A DNA stretch of 64,000 nt from Candidatus Cloacimonadota bacterium (GTDB lineage Bacteria > Cloacimonadota > Cloacimonadia > Cloacimonadales > Cloacimonadaceae): contig JAAYEF010000004.1 of assembly GCA_012728875.1 (NCBI GenBank), forward strand, positions 1 to 64,000, read 5' to 3'. This document shows, in pieces, positions 51,893-60,988 of the stretch. Under the pieces are notes generated by a model. The model was given only the letters and a program-made list of their open reading frames with translations. It was not told the origin of the DNA and did not search any database. How positions within the stretch are numbered: position 1 is the stretch's first letter; each line of letters opens with the position of its first letter. A program made the position numbers and the translations under genes.

Positions 51893-53590
51893 TCAAGTTT
51901 TATATTTATTTATCAGTTCCCGGGCGTGCTGCAGGGAAACGTTGGAAACGTCTCCCGAAAGCATCCGGGCCAGTTCTTCCAATCTTTGCCGGGGCATCAG
52001 TTCCGTCATTTTGATCACGGTTTTGGGGCCGCCGGATTCCTTGTTCAAAGCGATCTGGCGATCCGCAATGGCGGCAATCTGCGCCAGGTGCGTGATGCAA
52101 ATGATGCGGTGACGGCGAGCCAGTTGAAAGATGAACTGCGCCACGTTTTCAGCCGTTTTGCCGCCGATGCCGGCATCAATCTCGTCCAGGATCATCAGCT
52201 TTTCGTCCATGCGCAGAGACAGCACCTTTTTGATGGCGAGAAGAATCCGGGAAAGTTCGCCTCCGGAAGCCACTGCCGACAAGGGTTTAAGCTGTCCACC
52301 CCGGTTTGCACTGAAGAAAAACTGACAGGAATCCTGACCCTGTTCTGTGCAGGAATCAAGATAATCTTGCATTATGATTTTCCCCTCCGATTTTCTGTCA
52401 ATACTTATTTTGAATCTGGCGTCCCCAAGTGAAAGCTGGCTGATGTTTTCGCGCAATTCCTCGGAAAGGGTGGCGGCAGCTTTTTCGCGGGATTTGCTGA
52501 GCTGGTCGGCGCTTTGTTTGAGCTTGCCAAAGTCTTGTTCAATGGAGAGTTCCAGGTTTTCGATGCTCTGCCCGAGGTCGGCGAAGGAGTTGAGCTGTTC
52601 CTCGCGGAGGGCTTGCAGTTCCAGCAGTTCGCCGCTGTGGGTCAATCTGTGTTTGTGGAGCAGGCTGTTGATCAGGTCCAGGCGCTCCTGGATGGCTTGC
52701 AGGCGGATTGGGTCGCTGTCCAGCTCCAGGGTGAGTTCGCTCAAGGCTGCGGCGTTTTCGCCGATCTGATCCTGGCAATCGCGCAGACTCTGTTCGATCG
52801 CCGCCAAACGCTGGTTCAAATGAGCATATTTGGAAAGCCCCGCCAAAGAGCCTGAGATCCTGACGTGAACGCTGTTTTCGCCTTCATAGAGTTCAAAGGA
52901 TGCCGCGCCTGCGGTTTCGGCGATCTCCCGGGCATGGCTCAGCAGGTCAAACTCCTGCTGCAGTTCAAGTTCCTCGCCCGGACGCAAGGCAGCTTGCTGA
53001 AGTTCATCGAATTGAAATTGGTGCAGTTCCTGAAGCTGGCGCTGGGTTTCGGCTTGTTCTTTGAGGTTTTGCAGCTCTTTGATCTGGTCGCGCAGATTGC
53101 GGTAGCGGGCGGCAAAATCGGTTTTCAGGTCTTGGTTTTGAGCGTGCAGATCCAAAAGCTGAAGCTGATATGAGCCCAAAAGCAGCCTTTGCTGGTCGCG
53201 TTGGTGATGAAAATCGATCATCAGGGGCTTCATCTCGCGCATCATCGCCGCCGCAACCCTGCGTCCATTCAAGAAATAAGCCGATCTGCCCGCCGGGGTC
53301 AGTTCGCGCGCCAAAATGAGCTCACCCTCGGTTTCCTGACCCTGCCGGCTCAGATATTCCTGCAATTCGGTATTTTGGCTGATGTCGAAACTGGCTTCCA
53401 GATAGATGGGTTTTGCGGGGTCAAAAGCCTCCAAAGCGGGGGAGGGATCGCCAAAAATGAGCGAAATGGCGCCCACCAGGATGGACTTTCCCGCGCCGGT
53501 CTCACCGCTGAGCACGGTCATGCCGGCACCGAATTCCAGCGTCTGCTGCGGCACAAAAAGGTAGTTCTGAATCTGGATTCCGGTGAGCAT
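51893..53590 (-). CDS. recN: DNA repair protein RecN
   Basis: RecN is an SMC-like ATPase that acts early in recombinational repair of double-strand breaks. The 565 residues have Walker A GETGAGKS (29-36), a long central coiled coil (about 150-380) and, near the end, the ABC signature ASGGELSR and Walker B KLMILDEIDAGIGGKTAENV. The length is normal. Its ATG lies directly after the nadK stop, with no gap, as is usual for the nadK-recN pair of many bacteria. No LexA-type box is visible inside the operon, so damage regulation, if any, would act at its distant promoter. Confidence 0.96.
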   Translation of the reverse strand: MLTGIQIQNYLFVPQQTLEFGAGMTVLSGETGAGKSILVGAISLIFGDPSPALEAFDPAKPIYLEASFDISQNTELQEYLSRQGQETEGELILARELTPAGRSAYFLNGRRVAAAMMREMKPLMIDFHHQRDQQRLLLGSYQLQLLDLHAQNQDLKTDFAARYRNLRDQIKELQNLKEQAETQRQLQELHQFQFDELQQAALRPGEELELQQEFDLLSHAREIAETAGAASFELYEGENSVHVRISGSLAGLSKYAHLNQRLAAIEQSLRDCQDQIGENAAALSELTLELDSDPIRLQAIQERLDLINSLLHKHRLTHSGELLELQALREEQLNSFADLGQSIENLELSIEQDFGKLKQSADQLSKSREKAAATLSEELRENISQLSLGDARFKISIDRKSEGKIIMQDYLDSCTEQGQDSCQFFFSANRGGQLKPLSAVASGGELSRILLAIKKVLSLRMDEKLMILDEIDAGIGGKTAENVAQFIFQLARRHRIICITHLAQIAAIADRQIALNKESGGPKTVIKMTELMPRQRLEELARMLSGDVSNVSLQHARELINKYKT

Positions 53591-54439
53591 CTATTTACCC
53601 AGGTTCATTTTACGCCGCAGGATCTGGTAGAAGGTGCGGTTTGAAAGCTTGATGAACTGAACCTGCTCTTTGGCAGCTCGGATCAGCACTTCGTCGTTTT
53701 CCTGCAGGCGGGAGCAGGTGACGCCGTCAAGCTGCAGCGCCGCCGGGGCTTCCAAACCGTGCACGCGCATCAAAATGGTGTCCCCACTGGAAAAAACCAT
53801 GGAACGGATGCTCAGAAGATGCGGGTTGAGCGGGTTCAAAACGATCGCACGCAGGTCTGGAGCGAGGATGGGGCCGCCCGCGGCGAGGGAATAGGCGGTG
53901 GAGCCGGTGGGCGTGCTTGCCACAACTCCGTCGCAGCGGGTGTCGAACACAAATCTGCCGCCGCTGAAGATACGCACCCGGATCAGGCGCGGAGTGTCGG
54001 CCTTGTGGATCACCGCATCGTTGAGAGCAAGCCCGCAAAACTCGATCCTGCCCCCTCTGCGCAATTCACATTTGATCAGCATCCGGGACAGCAGGCGATA
54101 TTTTTTGTGGATCAGATCCCGGACGGACCGTTCCAAATCCGAGAGCGTGGCTTCGGAAAGAAAGCCCAGGTAACCCAGGTTCACGCCCAAAATGGGGGCA
54201 TCGGCATGGATCGCCAGGTCTATGGCGCGCAGGATGGTGCCGTCGCCTCCGAAAACCAGGACGCAGTCGATGTTTTGGCAGCTCGGTCCCAGGGTTTCCA
54301 CCCAGGTGGGCAGCAAGTCACGCTGTTCGGGACTGCCCCAAAACTGGATCTCATATTCCGCGGTCAGGCGCTTCAGCAGGTCAAAAACCCTTGCTTTTTC
54401 AGCGTAGGCGGGGTTCACATAAATGGCAAAGTCGGTCAT
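53591..54439 (-). CDS. nadK: NAD kinase
   Basis: This cytosolic enzyme phosphorylates NAD to NADP using ATP or polyphosphate. In 282 residues the diagnostic GGDGT is at 64-68 and the second motif TPTGSTAYSLAAGGPI lies near 175-190, with NPHLLSIRSMV after it. The ATG overlaps the rsgA stop by four bases. The nadK-recN adjacency is conserved in distant bacteria, which supports both calls. The enzyme supplies NADPH for anabolism and oxidative defence. Confidence 0.96.
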   Translation of the reverse strand: MTDFAIYVNPAYAEKARVFDLLKRLTAEYEIQFWGSPEQRDLLPTWVETLGPSCQNIDCVLVFGGDGTILRAIDLAIHADAPILGVNLGYLGFLSEATLSDLERSVRDLIHKKYRLLSRMLIKCELRRGGRIEFCGLALNDAVIHKADTPRLIRVRIFSGGRFVFDTRCDGVVASTPTGSTAYSLAAGGPILAPDLRAIVLNPLNPHLLSIRSMVFSSGDTILMRVHGLEAPAALQLDGVTCSRLQENDEVLIRAAKEQVQFIKLSNRTFYQILRRKMNLGK

Positions 54440-55506
54440 TCCAAGGATTCCATCAGTCTGAGATAGGATTCGTAGCGTTCAATGGGGATCTTCCCCTGTT
54501 CCAGAGCGTCCAAAACCGCGCAGTCCTCCTCATGGCTGTGGCTGCAGTCACGGAAAAAACATTGCGTTGCCAGCGGGGCAAAACCGGGAAAGACCTTGGG
54601 TATCTGCTCCAGCACATCGCGGTGGAGGTTCACGGTCTTGATGCCCGGTGTGTCCAGAAGATGACCGCCAAAGCTCCAGGGCAAAAGGATGGCCTGGGTG
54701 GTGGTGTGGCGCCCTTTTTCGTTGTGCCTGCTCACCGACGCCACACGCAGGTCCAAGCCGGGTTCCAGCCAGTTTATCAAGGAACTTTTCCCCGTGCCGG
54801 ATTGTCCGGAAAACACGCTGTCCCTGTCTGTGAGCAGCCTTTTCAGTTCGGGCATGCCTTCGCCGCTGGTGGCGGATGTGTAAAGCAGCTCAAAGCCGGA
54901 TTCGCGATAGTAGCCGAGGGTTTGCTCAAGCTCGGCGGCGTCTTCGCAGAGGTCGATCTTGTTGATCACGATGATGGGCTGGATCTCTTCCAGGGCGGCA
55001 ACGCAGAGGTAGCGGTCGATGAGGCCGGTTTTGATCCGCGGCTCGCGCCAGGAGGAGGTGATCACAACCTGGTCGATGTTTGCCGCCACGATGATCTCTT
55101 TTTGGAATCTCCCATCGCCGTAGCGGGAAAGGGTGTTTCGGCGCGGTAAGATGTTCTCCACGCGGAAGTTGGGAGCATCGGAAATGTCCAGTTCCACGTG
55201 GTCGCCCACCGCCGCCAAGCCAGTGGTGGAGTAGGAAAATTGCTTCAAACGGCCGGACAGGGTTGCCTCATGAAGTTCATTTTCCGCCTCCACCAAAAAG
55301 CTGTAGTTCGTGCGGACTTCCAGGATGCGCCCGGGAACCAGTTCAGCGTCGGTCTTGTATTTGTCATGCTGCTTTTCCGCGGTGCGCATGGCCTTGTATT
55401 CGGATCTTTCCCGCCGGTCGTCCAGCGAGTCCAGATCCGGAACTTTGACATTCTTGAGCCTCGGATCCGCTGGCCGAAGCTGTCTTTTCCTGTCCCGTTG
55501 TCTCAT
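54436..55506 (-). CDS. rsgA: Ribosome small subunit-dependent GTPase A
   Basis: RsgA (YjeQ/EngC) is a circularly permuted GTPase that checks late assembly of the 30S subunit. In 356 residues: an OB fold (about 55-125), then G4 NKID (182-185) before G1 GQSGTGKS (234-241), GRHTTT (265-270) and G3 DTPG (285-288), the permuted order typical of the family, and a zinc site Cys316/Cys321/His323/Cys329. An N-terminal extension of about 50 basic and acidic residues is longer than usual. It starts five nt after the M16 protease stop. Confidence 0.95.
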   Translation of the reverse strand: MRQRDRKRQLRPADPRLKNVKVPDLDSLDDRRERSEYKAMRTAEKQHDKYKTDAELVPGRILEVRTNYSFLVEAENELHEATLSGRLKQFSYSTTGLAAVGDHVELDISDAPNFRVENILPRRNTLSRYGDGRFQKEIIVAANIDQVVITSSWREPRIKTGLIDRYLCVAALEEIQPIIVINKIDLCEDAAELEQTLGYYRESGFELLYTSATSGEGMPELKRLLTDRDSVFSGQSGTGKSSLINWLEPGLDLRVASVSRHNEKGRHTTTQAILLPWSFGGHLLDTPGIKTVNLHRDVLEQIPKVFPGFAPLATQCFFRDCSHSHEEDCAVLDALEQGKIPIERYESYLRLMESLE

Positions 55507-55511
55507 TTTTT

Positions 55512-58433
55512 TTAGCCAAAGAGCGGAGTGAGCCGGTCAAACAGCTCCTGGGACTCCTTGAGTTTCGCTTCGTTGCCAAACACGCAGAAGTGTTCCTGCT
55601 GCATCACGGCTTCCACCATATCGGCAAAGGCACGGATGTCTTCAACGCGGGTGGAAAGAACCTCGTCGCGGATCTGCTGCCTGTCTTCCTGGGTGAAGCC
55701 GGTGATGTAGTCCTCATCCGCGGTCGCACCCTTGCGTTCGGGAGTGAGCGGATAATCCAGCGCAGAGATCACGCCGATGATGAATTTGTCCATCTCACGG
55801 CGGCTGCAATCGAAGTTGCGGATGAATTCCGGCACGCGATCGTAGGTTTCCAGGGTTTCCCGCAGGTTTGGGTCGCGATAGGAACAGAAGAACATGTTGC
55901 CATTAGTTTGGAAGCCTGCCCAGGCGCCGTAGGCACCGCCTTTTTCGCGCAGCTCACGATGCAGGAATTCGTTGGAAAGGATGCTGTTCAGAACTCTCAG
56001 CTTTCCGGAATAGGGAAAGCCCTTGCGGAAGAAGCTGCCGCCCTTGGCGCAGTATTGCACCTGGACCGGAGCCAAGATTCCTTCGTTGGATTTTCCGGAG
56101 TGGATGGGACGTTCCACAGCCTGGGGGGTCTCGGCGGAAAGAGCATCCACCAGGGTTCCCAGATGCTTGGATGTTTCGGCGATCCCCTCTTCGTCGCTGG
56201 TGATGCTGACCAGCAGGTTTTTGCGCAGGAAATAGCTCTTTTGCACGCGTTCCAGTCCGGCGATGATGGGTTCGATGCCTTCATCCAGCCTGGCTTCCAG
56301 CTCACACAGGAACTTATAGAAAGCAAGGCCGTTGCTGAGGTCGTTGAACCGGTTCAATTGGCTGAAAGGAGCCAGCAAACGATCGATGGCAATGCCGTGT
56401 CCGCTGTCAAGCAGCCTGGCTTCCAGCTTGGATTTGATCTCGCGGATCAGCTGGCTCAGCCGTTCCCGGTCTGTGAAAACCGGACGCAGCGCCAGTTCGG
56501 TGGCGAGTTCCAGAAATTTCTGCATCTTGGAGGAAACCACTTTGCCCACAAGCGTGAGCTTTGGCAGAGCCTGGTCGGGGTCGAGGTAGTCACTGCGCGA
56601 AGCCAGCACCAAGCCCAAGCCGCCGGTGTGGATATTGATCTCGTTGAAAAGCTCGGCATAGCCAAAGTTTTGGCTGTCCATCTGACCGCAAAGCGCGTTG
56701 TAGAGCGAAATCCAGGGCAGATCATCCTCAGGGGCGTGAGCCAGATCGAAATAGGCGCGCAGATAGACGATGCCGTTTGTGCTATATTGGTGTTTCAGCA
56801 GGGTCAGATCGTTTCGTTTTTCCACTTCGGTGTGGTAGCTTTCAGCTTGTTTGTCAATGTCGTTCAGGCTCAGCACGGGGATTTTTTCCAAGTCCTCCAT
56901 GCTGGGTTCTTCCTGCTGCCATTCCAAAAATTCGGCGTTGAATTCCACCAGCTCGTCGATCTGCTCTTTGCTCATGCCTGCTTTGGTGGCGGCAAGTTTT
57001 TCCTTCAGTTCATCATCCCAGCGGTTTGCGAGTCCCGGCACCGGCACATAGAGGATCTGGCTGGCGTGCTTGTTGTCCAGCATCGCTTTTTGGATCAGAT
57101 CCTCGAAATAGGGCTCGGTCAAGCCGCGACGCAGCTCTTGCAGGGATTCTTCAAAGCCCAGGCCGTCCAGTGGATTGCCGCCGTGCATCCAGTAGTCATA
57201 GACTGAAAAAGCGTAGTAGAGTCCCTTGGGACCCCAGCTCGTCTGGCCTTCGCGCAACATGAATTCGCGGCGGTTGATCACCGCTTCGATCAGTTTTTTG
57301 TCTATCCCTTCCCGAACCAGGCGCTCCAGTTCGCCCCTGATCAGGTTTGCCATCGCCTCCGCGTCCTCCTGCTTCAACTGTTTGCAGATGATGCTGAGCG
57401 TGGGCTGCAAGATCCCATCCCGGAAGTAGAAGCTGGTGTCTCGCGCCAAGCCGGATTTGAGGATGGCATGTTTCAGCGGCGAAGCGGGAGTCCACATCAG
57501 GATGCTCGTCAACGCGTTTATGGCGTGGCTGAGCTTGAGATCCGGGCTTTGTCCATAGGTGTAGTTCAGGCTCAGATGATATTGATGCTCAATGTCCTTG
57601 CCTTCCTCCACCGGATATTCGATCTCCAGCTTCTGGGGGGCGTCAAAAGGCTTTTGCGGCTTGATCGTGACCACTTCCTGCGAACGCTCGAACTTGCTGA
57701 GATATTCGGCATCCATGATCTCGAACACGGCATCCGCATCCGCATCACCATACAAGAAAATGTAGGAATTTGAAGGATGATAGTGTTTGCGGTGGAAAGC
57801 CAAAAAAGCCTCGTTGGTGAGCTCTGGAATCTCTTTGGGGTCGCCGCCGGATTCCACGCCATAGGTGTTGTCTGGAAACTGCGCCTGTTGGTTGAACCGG
57901 GAAATCACGGCGTCTGGAGAGGAAAACGCTCCACGCATCTCGTTATAGACCACACCGCGGATTTTCAGCTCGTCCTCGGGGCTGGTGAGTTCATAGTGCC
58001 AGCCTTCCTGATGCAGGATGTTCGGCTGTTCATAGATCTTGGGGAAAAACACCGCATCCAGATAGACCCGGCTCAGGTTGATGAAGTCCTTGGCGTTTGT
58101 GCTGCCAACGGGATACAGCGTCATGTCCGAATCCGTCATGGCATTGATGAAAGTGTTTAGCGAACCCTTGATCAGTTCCATGAACGTGGATTTCGCGGGG
58201 AAATTTTTGGATCCGTTCAGCACGGAGTGTTCCAAGATGTGCGGGCAGCCGGTGCTGTCTGTGGGGACAGTTTTGAAAGAGGCGCAGAAAAGCTTGTTGT
58301 TGTCGTCGCATTTCAAGCGCAGCAGCCTGGCACCGCTTTTTTGATGTTCCCACAGCGATGCGGTGGCGTCAATTTCTTTGATCTCACGGGTTTCGATGAG
58401 CGCAAAGCCGTGCATCACAGCCTGCTTTTCCAT
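55512..58433 (-). CDS. M16C family metalloprotease (presequence-protease-like)
   Basis: I start at the ATG at 58433, which follows TAGGAGATTATTT; the open frame extends 21 codons upstream without an SD. The 973-residue length fits the single-chain M16C (PreP-like) type. The inverted zinc motif HILEH is at 65-69 (His65, Glu68, His69), and the active half is followed by an inactive half connected by a long helical hairpin, as the length implies. No signal peptide is seen, so a cytosolic peptide-degrading role is likely. It lies ten nt after dapA. The family degrades short unstructured peptides inside a closed chamber. Confidence 0.9.
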   Translation of the reverse strand: MEKQAVMHGFALIETREIKEIDATASLWEHQKSGARLLRLKCDDNNKLFCASFKTVPTDSTGCPHILEHSVLNGSKNFPAKSTFMELIKGSLNTFINAMTDSDMTLYPVGSTNAKDFINLSRVYLDAVFFPKIYEQPNILHQEGWHYELTSPEDELKIRGVVYNEMRGAFSSPDAVISRFNQQAQFPDNTYGVESGGDPKEIPELTNEAFLAFHRKHYHPSNSYIFLYGDADADAVFEIMDAEYLSKFERSQEVVTIKPQKPFDAPQKLEIEYPVEEGKDIEHQYHLSLNYTYGQSPDLKLSHAINALTSILMWTPASPLKHAILKSGLARDTSFYFRDGILQPTLSIICKQLKQEDAEAMANLIRGELERLVREGIDKKLIEAVINRREFMLREGQTSWGPKGLYYAFSVYDYWMHGGNPLDGLGFEESLQELRRGLTEPYFEDLIQKAMLDNKHASQILYVPVPGLANRWDDELKEKLAATKAGMSKEQIDELVEFNAEFLEWQQEEPSMEDLEKIPVLSLNDIDKQAESYHTEVEKRNDLTLLKHQYSTNGIVYLRAYFDLAHAPEDDLPWISLYNALCGQMDSQNFGYAELFNEINIHTGGLGLVLASRSDYLDPDQALPKLTLVGKVVSSKMQKFLELATELALRPVFTDRERLSQLIREIKSKLEARLLDSGHGIAIDRLLAPFSQLNRFNDLSNGLAFYKFLCELEARLDEGIEPIIAGLERVQKSYFLRKNLLVSITSDEEGIAETSKHLGTLVDALSAETPQAVERPIHSGKSNEGILAPVQVQYCAKGGSFFRKGFPYSGKLRVLNSILSNEFLHRELREKGGAYGAWAGFQTNGNMFFCSYRDPNLRETLETYDRVPEFIRNFDCSRREMDKFIIGVISALDYPLTPERKGATADEDYITGFTQEDRQQIRDEVLSTRVEDIRAFADMVEAVMQQEHFCVFGNEAKLKESQELFDRLTPLFG

Positions 58434-58443
58434 AAATAATCTC

Positions 58444-59319
58444 CTATATGAATTTGTATTCTTGCAAAACTTTGCGCAGGATTTCGCGGTTTGCATCCTG
58501 CAGAGGACAGATGGGCAGACGGAATTCCAAGCCGATCTTTCCCATCATGTGAAGCGATTCCTTGGCTGGAATGGGGTTGGTTTCGATAAACATCGCCCAG
58601 TTCAGCTTTTGCAGATCACGATGCTGCTTGGCGGCGGTGGCATAATCCCCTGCCAGACAGCTTTCCATGTGCGTGCTCATCAGTTTGGGCGCCACGTTTG
58701 CGGTCACGGAGATGCAGCCTTTGCCGCCGATGGACATCAGAGGCAGGTTCAGGGCATCCTCTCCGCTCATCAGGGAAAAGCTTTGCGGGGCGTCGCGGAT
58801 GATTTCCGTGGCTTGGGCGATGTTTCCGCTGGCTTCCTTCACGCCTGCGATGTTTGGGCAGTCATGAGCCAGTTTCACCATGGTGGCGGAATTGATGTTC
58901 ACCCCGGTGCGACCCGGAACGTTGTAAACCACGATGGGGATGTCCACTTCGTCTGCAATGGCTTTAAAGTATTGATACATGCCGTTTTGAGTGGGTTTGA
59001 TGTAGTAGGGCGTGATAATGAGTGCGGAATCCGCTCCCAGTTCTTTGGCGCGGCGTGTGGCTGCCAAACTCTGTTTGAAGTTGTGGCTGCCGGTTCCGAT
59101 CATCACCGGCACGCGCTTGTTGATCTTTTGCAAAGCGAAAAGCAGCAGAGCTTCCTTTTCGTCCGATGCCAAAGCGGCGGTCTCCGCGGTGGTTCCCAAA
59201 AGCAGGATGCCGTGGGTGCCGTTTTCGACGTGGAATTCCAGCAATCCTTCCAGGGCGGAATAGTCTATCCCGCCGTCTTTGAAAGGCGTCACCAAAGCTA
59301 CGTATGAACCTTGCAACAT
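58444..59319 (-). CDS. dapA: 4-hydroxy-tetrahydrodipicolinate synthase
   Basis: DapA condenses pyruvate with aspartate semialdehyde on the way to lysine and diaminopimelate. The 291 residues have the Schiff-base Lys161 (AGVKEASGN), the proton-relay Tyr132 (VYNVPGRTGVN) and the LGTTAE loop (41-46), which reads GTTAE where most DapA have GTTGE. It heads the seven-gene operon; AAGGAGACAATAAA precedes the ATG. Other N-acetylneuraminate-lyase superfamily members look similar, but the pattern PGRTGVN favours DapA. No lysine riboswitch is visible upstream. Confidence 0.93.
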   Translation of the reverse strand: MLQGSYVALVTPFKDGGIDYSALEGLLEFHVENGTHGILLLGTTAETAALASDEKEALLLFALQKINKRVPVMIGTGSHNFKQSLAATRRAKELGADSALIITPYYIKPTQNGMYQYFKAIADEVDIPIVVYNVPGRTGVNINSATMVKLAHDCPNIAGVKEASGNIAQATEIIRDAPQSFSLMSGEDALNLPLMSIGGKGCISVTANVAPKLMSTHMESCLAGDYATAAKQHRDLQKLNWAMFIETNPIPAKESLHMMGKIGLEFRLPICPLQDANREILRKVLQEYKFI

Positions 59320-59728
59320 TTTATTGTCTCCTTTCTCCCAAAGTGGGATCCATTAATAGTTTAGAGCTCTGCACGAAGGCTTTTTCAGCGCATCGTCGTG
59401 ATTCAAGCATGGTTTTTCCATTTTTGCCCAATGTCCAAAATCCGTCAATATAAATGTGAAAAACGCTTGTTTGCCTCTGAAAACCGGGGTGATCTTTGAG
59501 CCGAAATCAAGCCGATCTTTTGCCGGTTTCGCTTGGTGCTTGAGGCTCTTTGCCCAGCCTCCGCACCAAAGCTCATCAGCCACTCGCTAAAAAGCGGGTG
59601 CCCAACGGGTGCGAGGGGCACAGGCGATCCGCTGGGCTCAAGGGTGAAGCAGTGGAAAGCATTGAGCTATGGTAAAATACGGGTTTTTGGATGGGCTTTG
59701 GGGAGGGAAAAATATGGGTTTGGGGAAG
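59320..59728. other. Spacer between the dapA operon and the glycosyltransferase genes
   Basis: About 400 nt with no convincing gene, hairpin terminator, RNA gene or island repeat word. Frames on either strand are short and lack ribosome sites. The promoter of the dapA operon should lie in the left part, but I cannot point to a well-formed one. Confidence 0.4.
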
Positions 59729-60988
59729 TCAAATCAGGCTGTGTAGCCGCTGAGCAAGCTTTGCCACCTGCTCCTTGCGTTGCAGTTCCCAGGGGATTTT
59801 TACCGCTTCAGTTTCCTGCTTTAAAAGTTGCAGGATCGCACGGCGGATGCTGTCGGTGGATTCCATGGCGCAGATCAGCTCGTGTCCGTTGTCCTGCAAG
59901 AGCTTGGCGGCTTCGCCGAAATGGGGGACCATCGCCAGAATTGGCCTTTGGGTTCGCAGATATTCGAAAACCTTGGATGTGAGCGTTCCGCGCGGACTGC
60001 TGCTGTTGATCACCAAAAGCAGGGCGTCGGCAGCCAGCATTTGAGCCAGGGCGTCCTTGTGTTCGAGCTGCGGCACTACCTCGATCAGGTCTGCAACGCC
60101 GCTGTGTTCGATCTCCTGGGTGGCTTCCCGGAAAAAGTGGCCATGGAGCCGGACCCGCGTTCCCTGGGGCAAAGCCCCTTCTTCGCGCAGGCTTTTCAAG
60201 GCGGCATAAAAATGCTTCAAACTGCGCCGGGCATAGATGTTGCCAAAATAGGAAAAGGTGAAGCCGGGGGCTTTTTCCGCGGGAGCCAGGTCCTCGAAAT
60301 CGGCTTCATCCCAGCCGTTGAACACCGTGAGCATTTTTTCCCGCAGTTCGCCGCCAAAGGCTTGGGCAAGGTCTTCGCCAATGCCGTCTGTGGCGGTCAC
60401 GATCAGGCTGGCGTGGCTCAGGATCCTTTTCTCCCAGTGGCGTGAAAAGGCGCGGTTGAAAACCCCGCTCTGCAGCTTGTAGTCTGAAAGCAGGGTCCAA
60501 TAGTCCCGATAGTCCACGCTCAGCGGGATTCCGCTCTCGCGGGAAAGGGTGTGGGCTCCCAAAGACGAGGAAAATGGCCCCAGAGAGACGTGGATGAGGT
60601 CATACTTTTGCTCTTTCAGCGCGGCTCTTCCGGCTTTGATGAGCTTGGGCACCCAGCCGATCTTGTCGTCGATGGGATGAGCCCTGCGCACGGCAAGTTT
60701 AAGCCTTTCAGGGGTTTTCAGATAGAGGGAGGACGGCTTTCCTGCCGAGGTGGCTCCGCTTTTTTTCAGAAGCGCCATCGGATCCAGCGATTCAGCACGG
60801 ATGATGCGGCTTTCACCGCTTTGGCTCAGAAGCTGGGGATCGCGATAGAGATATTCGATGTCGCCAACCGTGACAACGCTGCATTCAAAGCCATGTTGGC
60901 TTAAATACTTGACCGTCTTCACGTTGCGCAGAGCGGCCGGACCGCCCAGCGGAGGATAGAAATAGCTGATGTAGAGAATGTGCTTCAT
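59729..60988 (-). CDS. Glycosyltransferase (GT4-like), 419 aa
   Basis: The true start is the ATG at 60988, which overlaps the preceding gene's TGA by four bases; the open frame upstream is only a shadow of that gene. The N-terminus reads MKHILYISYFYPPLGGPAA, the Rossmann-fold start typical of GT-B enzymes with a glycine loop. The C-terminal half has TFSYFGNIYARRSLKHFYAAL, the donor-binding strand, and later LLVINSSSPRGTLTSKVFEYL, equivalent to the GT4 E-x7-E region. It probably transfers a sugar to a surface polysaccharide or lipid carrier; donor and acceptor are unknown. A coupled pair with the next gene suggests one pathway. Confidence 0.85.
   Translation of the reverse strand: MKHILYISYFYPPLGGPAALRNVKTVKYLSQHGFECSVVTVGDIEYLYRDPQLLSQSGESRIIRAESLDPMALLKKSGATSAGKPSSLYLKTPERLKLAVRRAHPIDDKIGWVPKLIKAGRAALKEQKYDLIHVSLGPFSSSLGAHTLSRESGIPLSVDYRDYWTLLSDYKLQSGVFNRAFSRHWEKRILSHASLIVTATDGIGEDLAQAFGGELREKMLTVFNGWDEADFEDLAPAEKAPGFTFSYFGNIYARRSLKHFYAALKSLREEGALPQGTRVRLHGHFFREATQEIEHSGVADLIEVVPQLEHKDALAQMLAADALLLVINSSSPRGTLTSKVFEYLRTQRPILAMVPHFGEAAKLLQDNGHELICAMESTDSIRRAILQLLKQETEAVKIPWELQRKEQVAKLAQRLHSLI

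Noticed and set aside
55590-57206. A 538-codon plus-strand frame opposite the M16 protease
   Set aside because: The same antisense effect; the zinc motif and SD support the minus-strand gene.
59533-59982. A 149-codon plus frame in the spacer before dapA
   Set aside because: It runs into the antisense of the glycosyltransferase gene, has no SD, and its composition is not protein-like.
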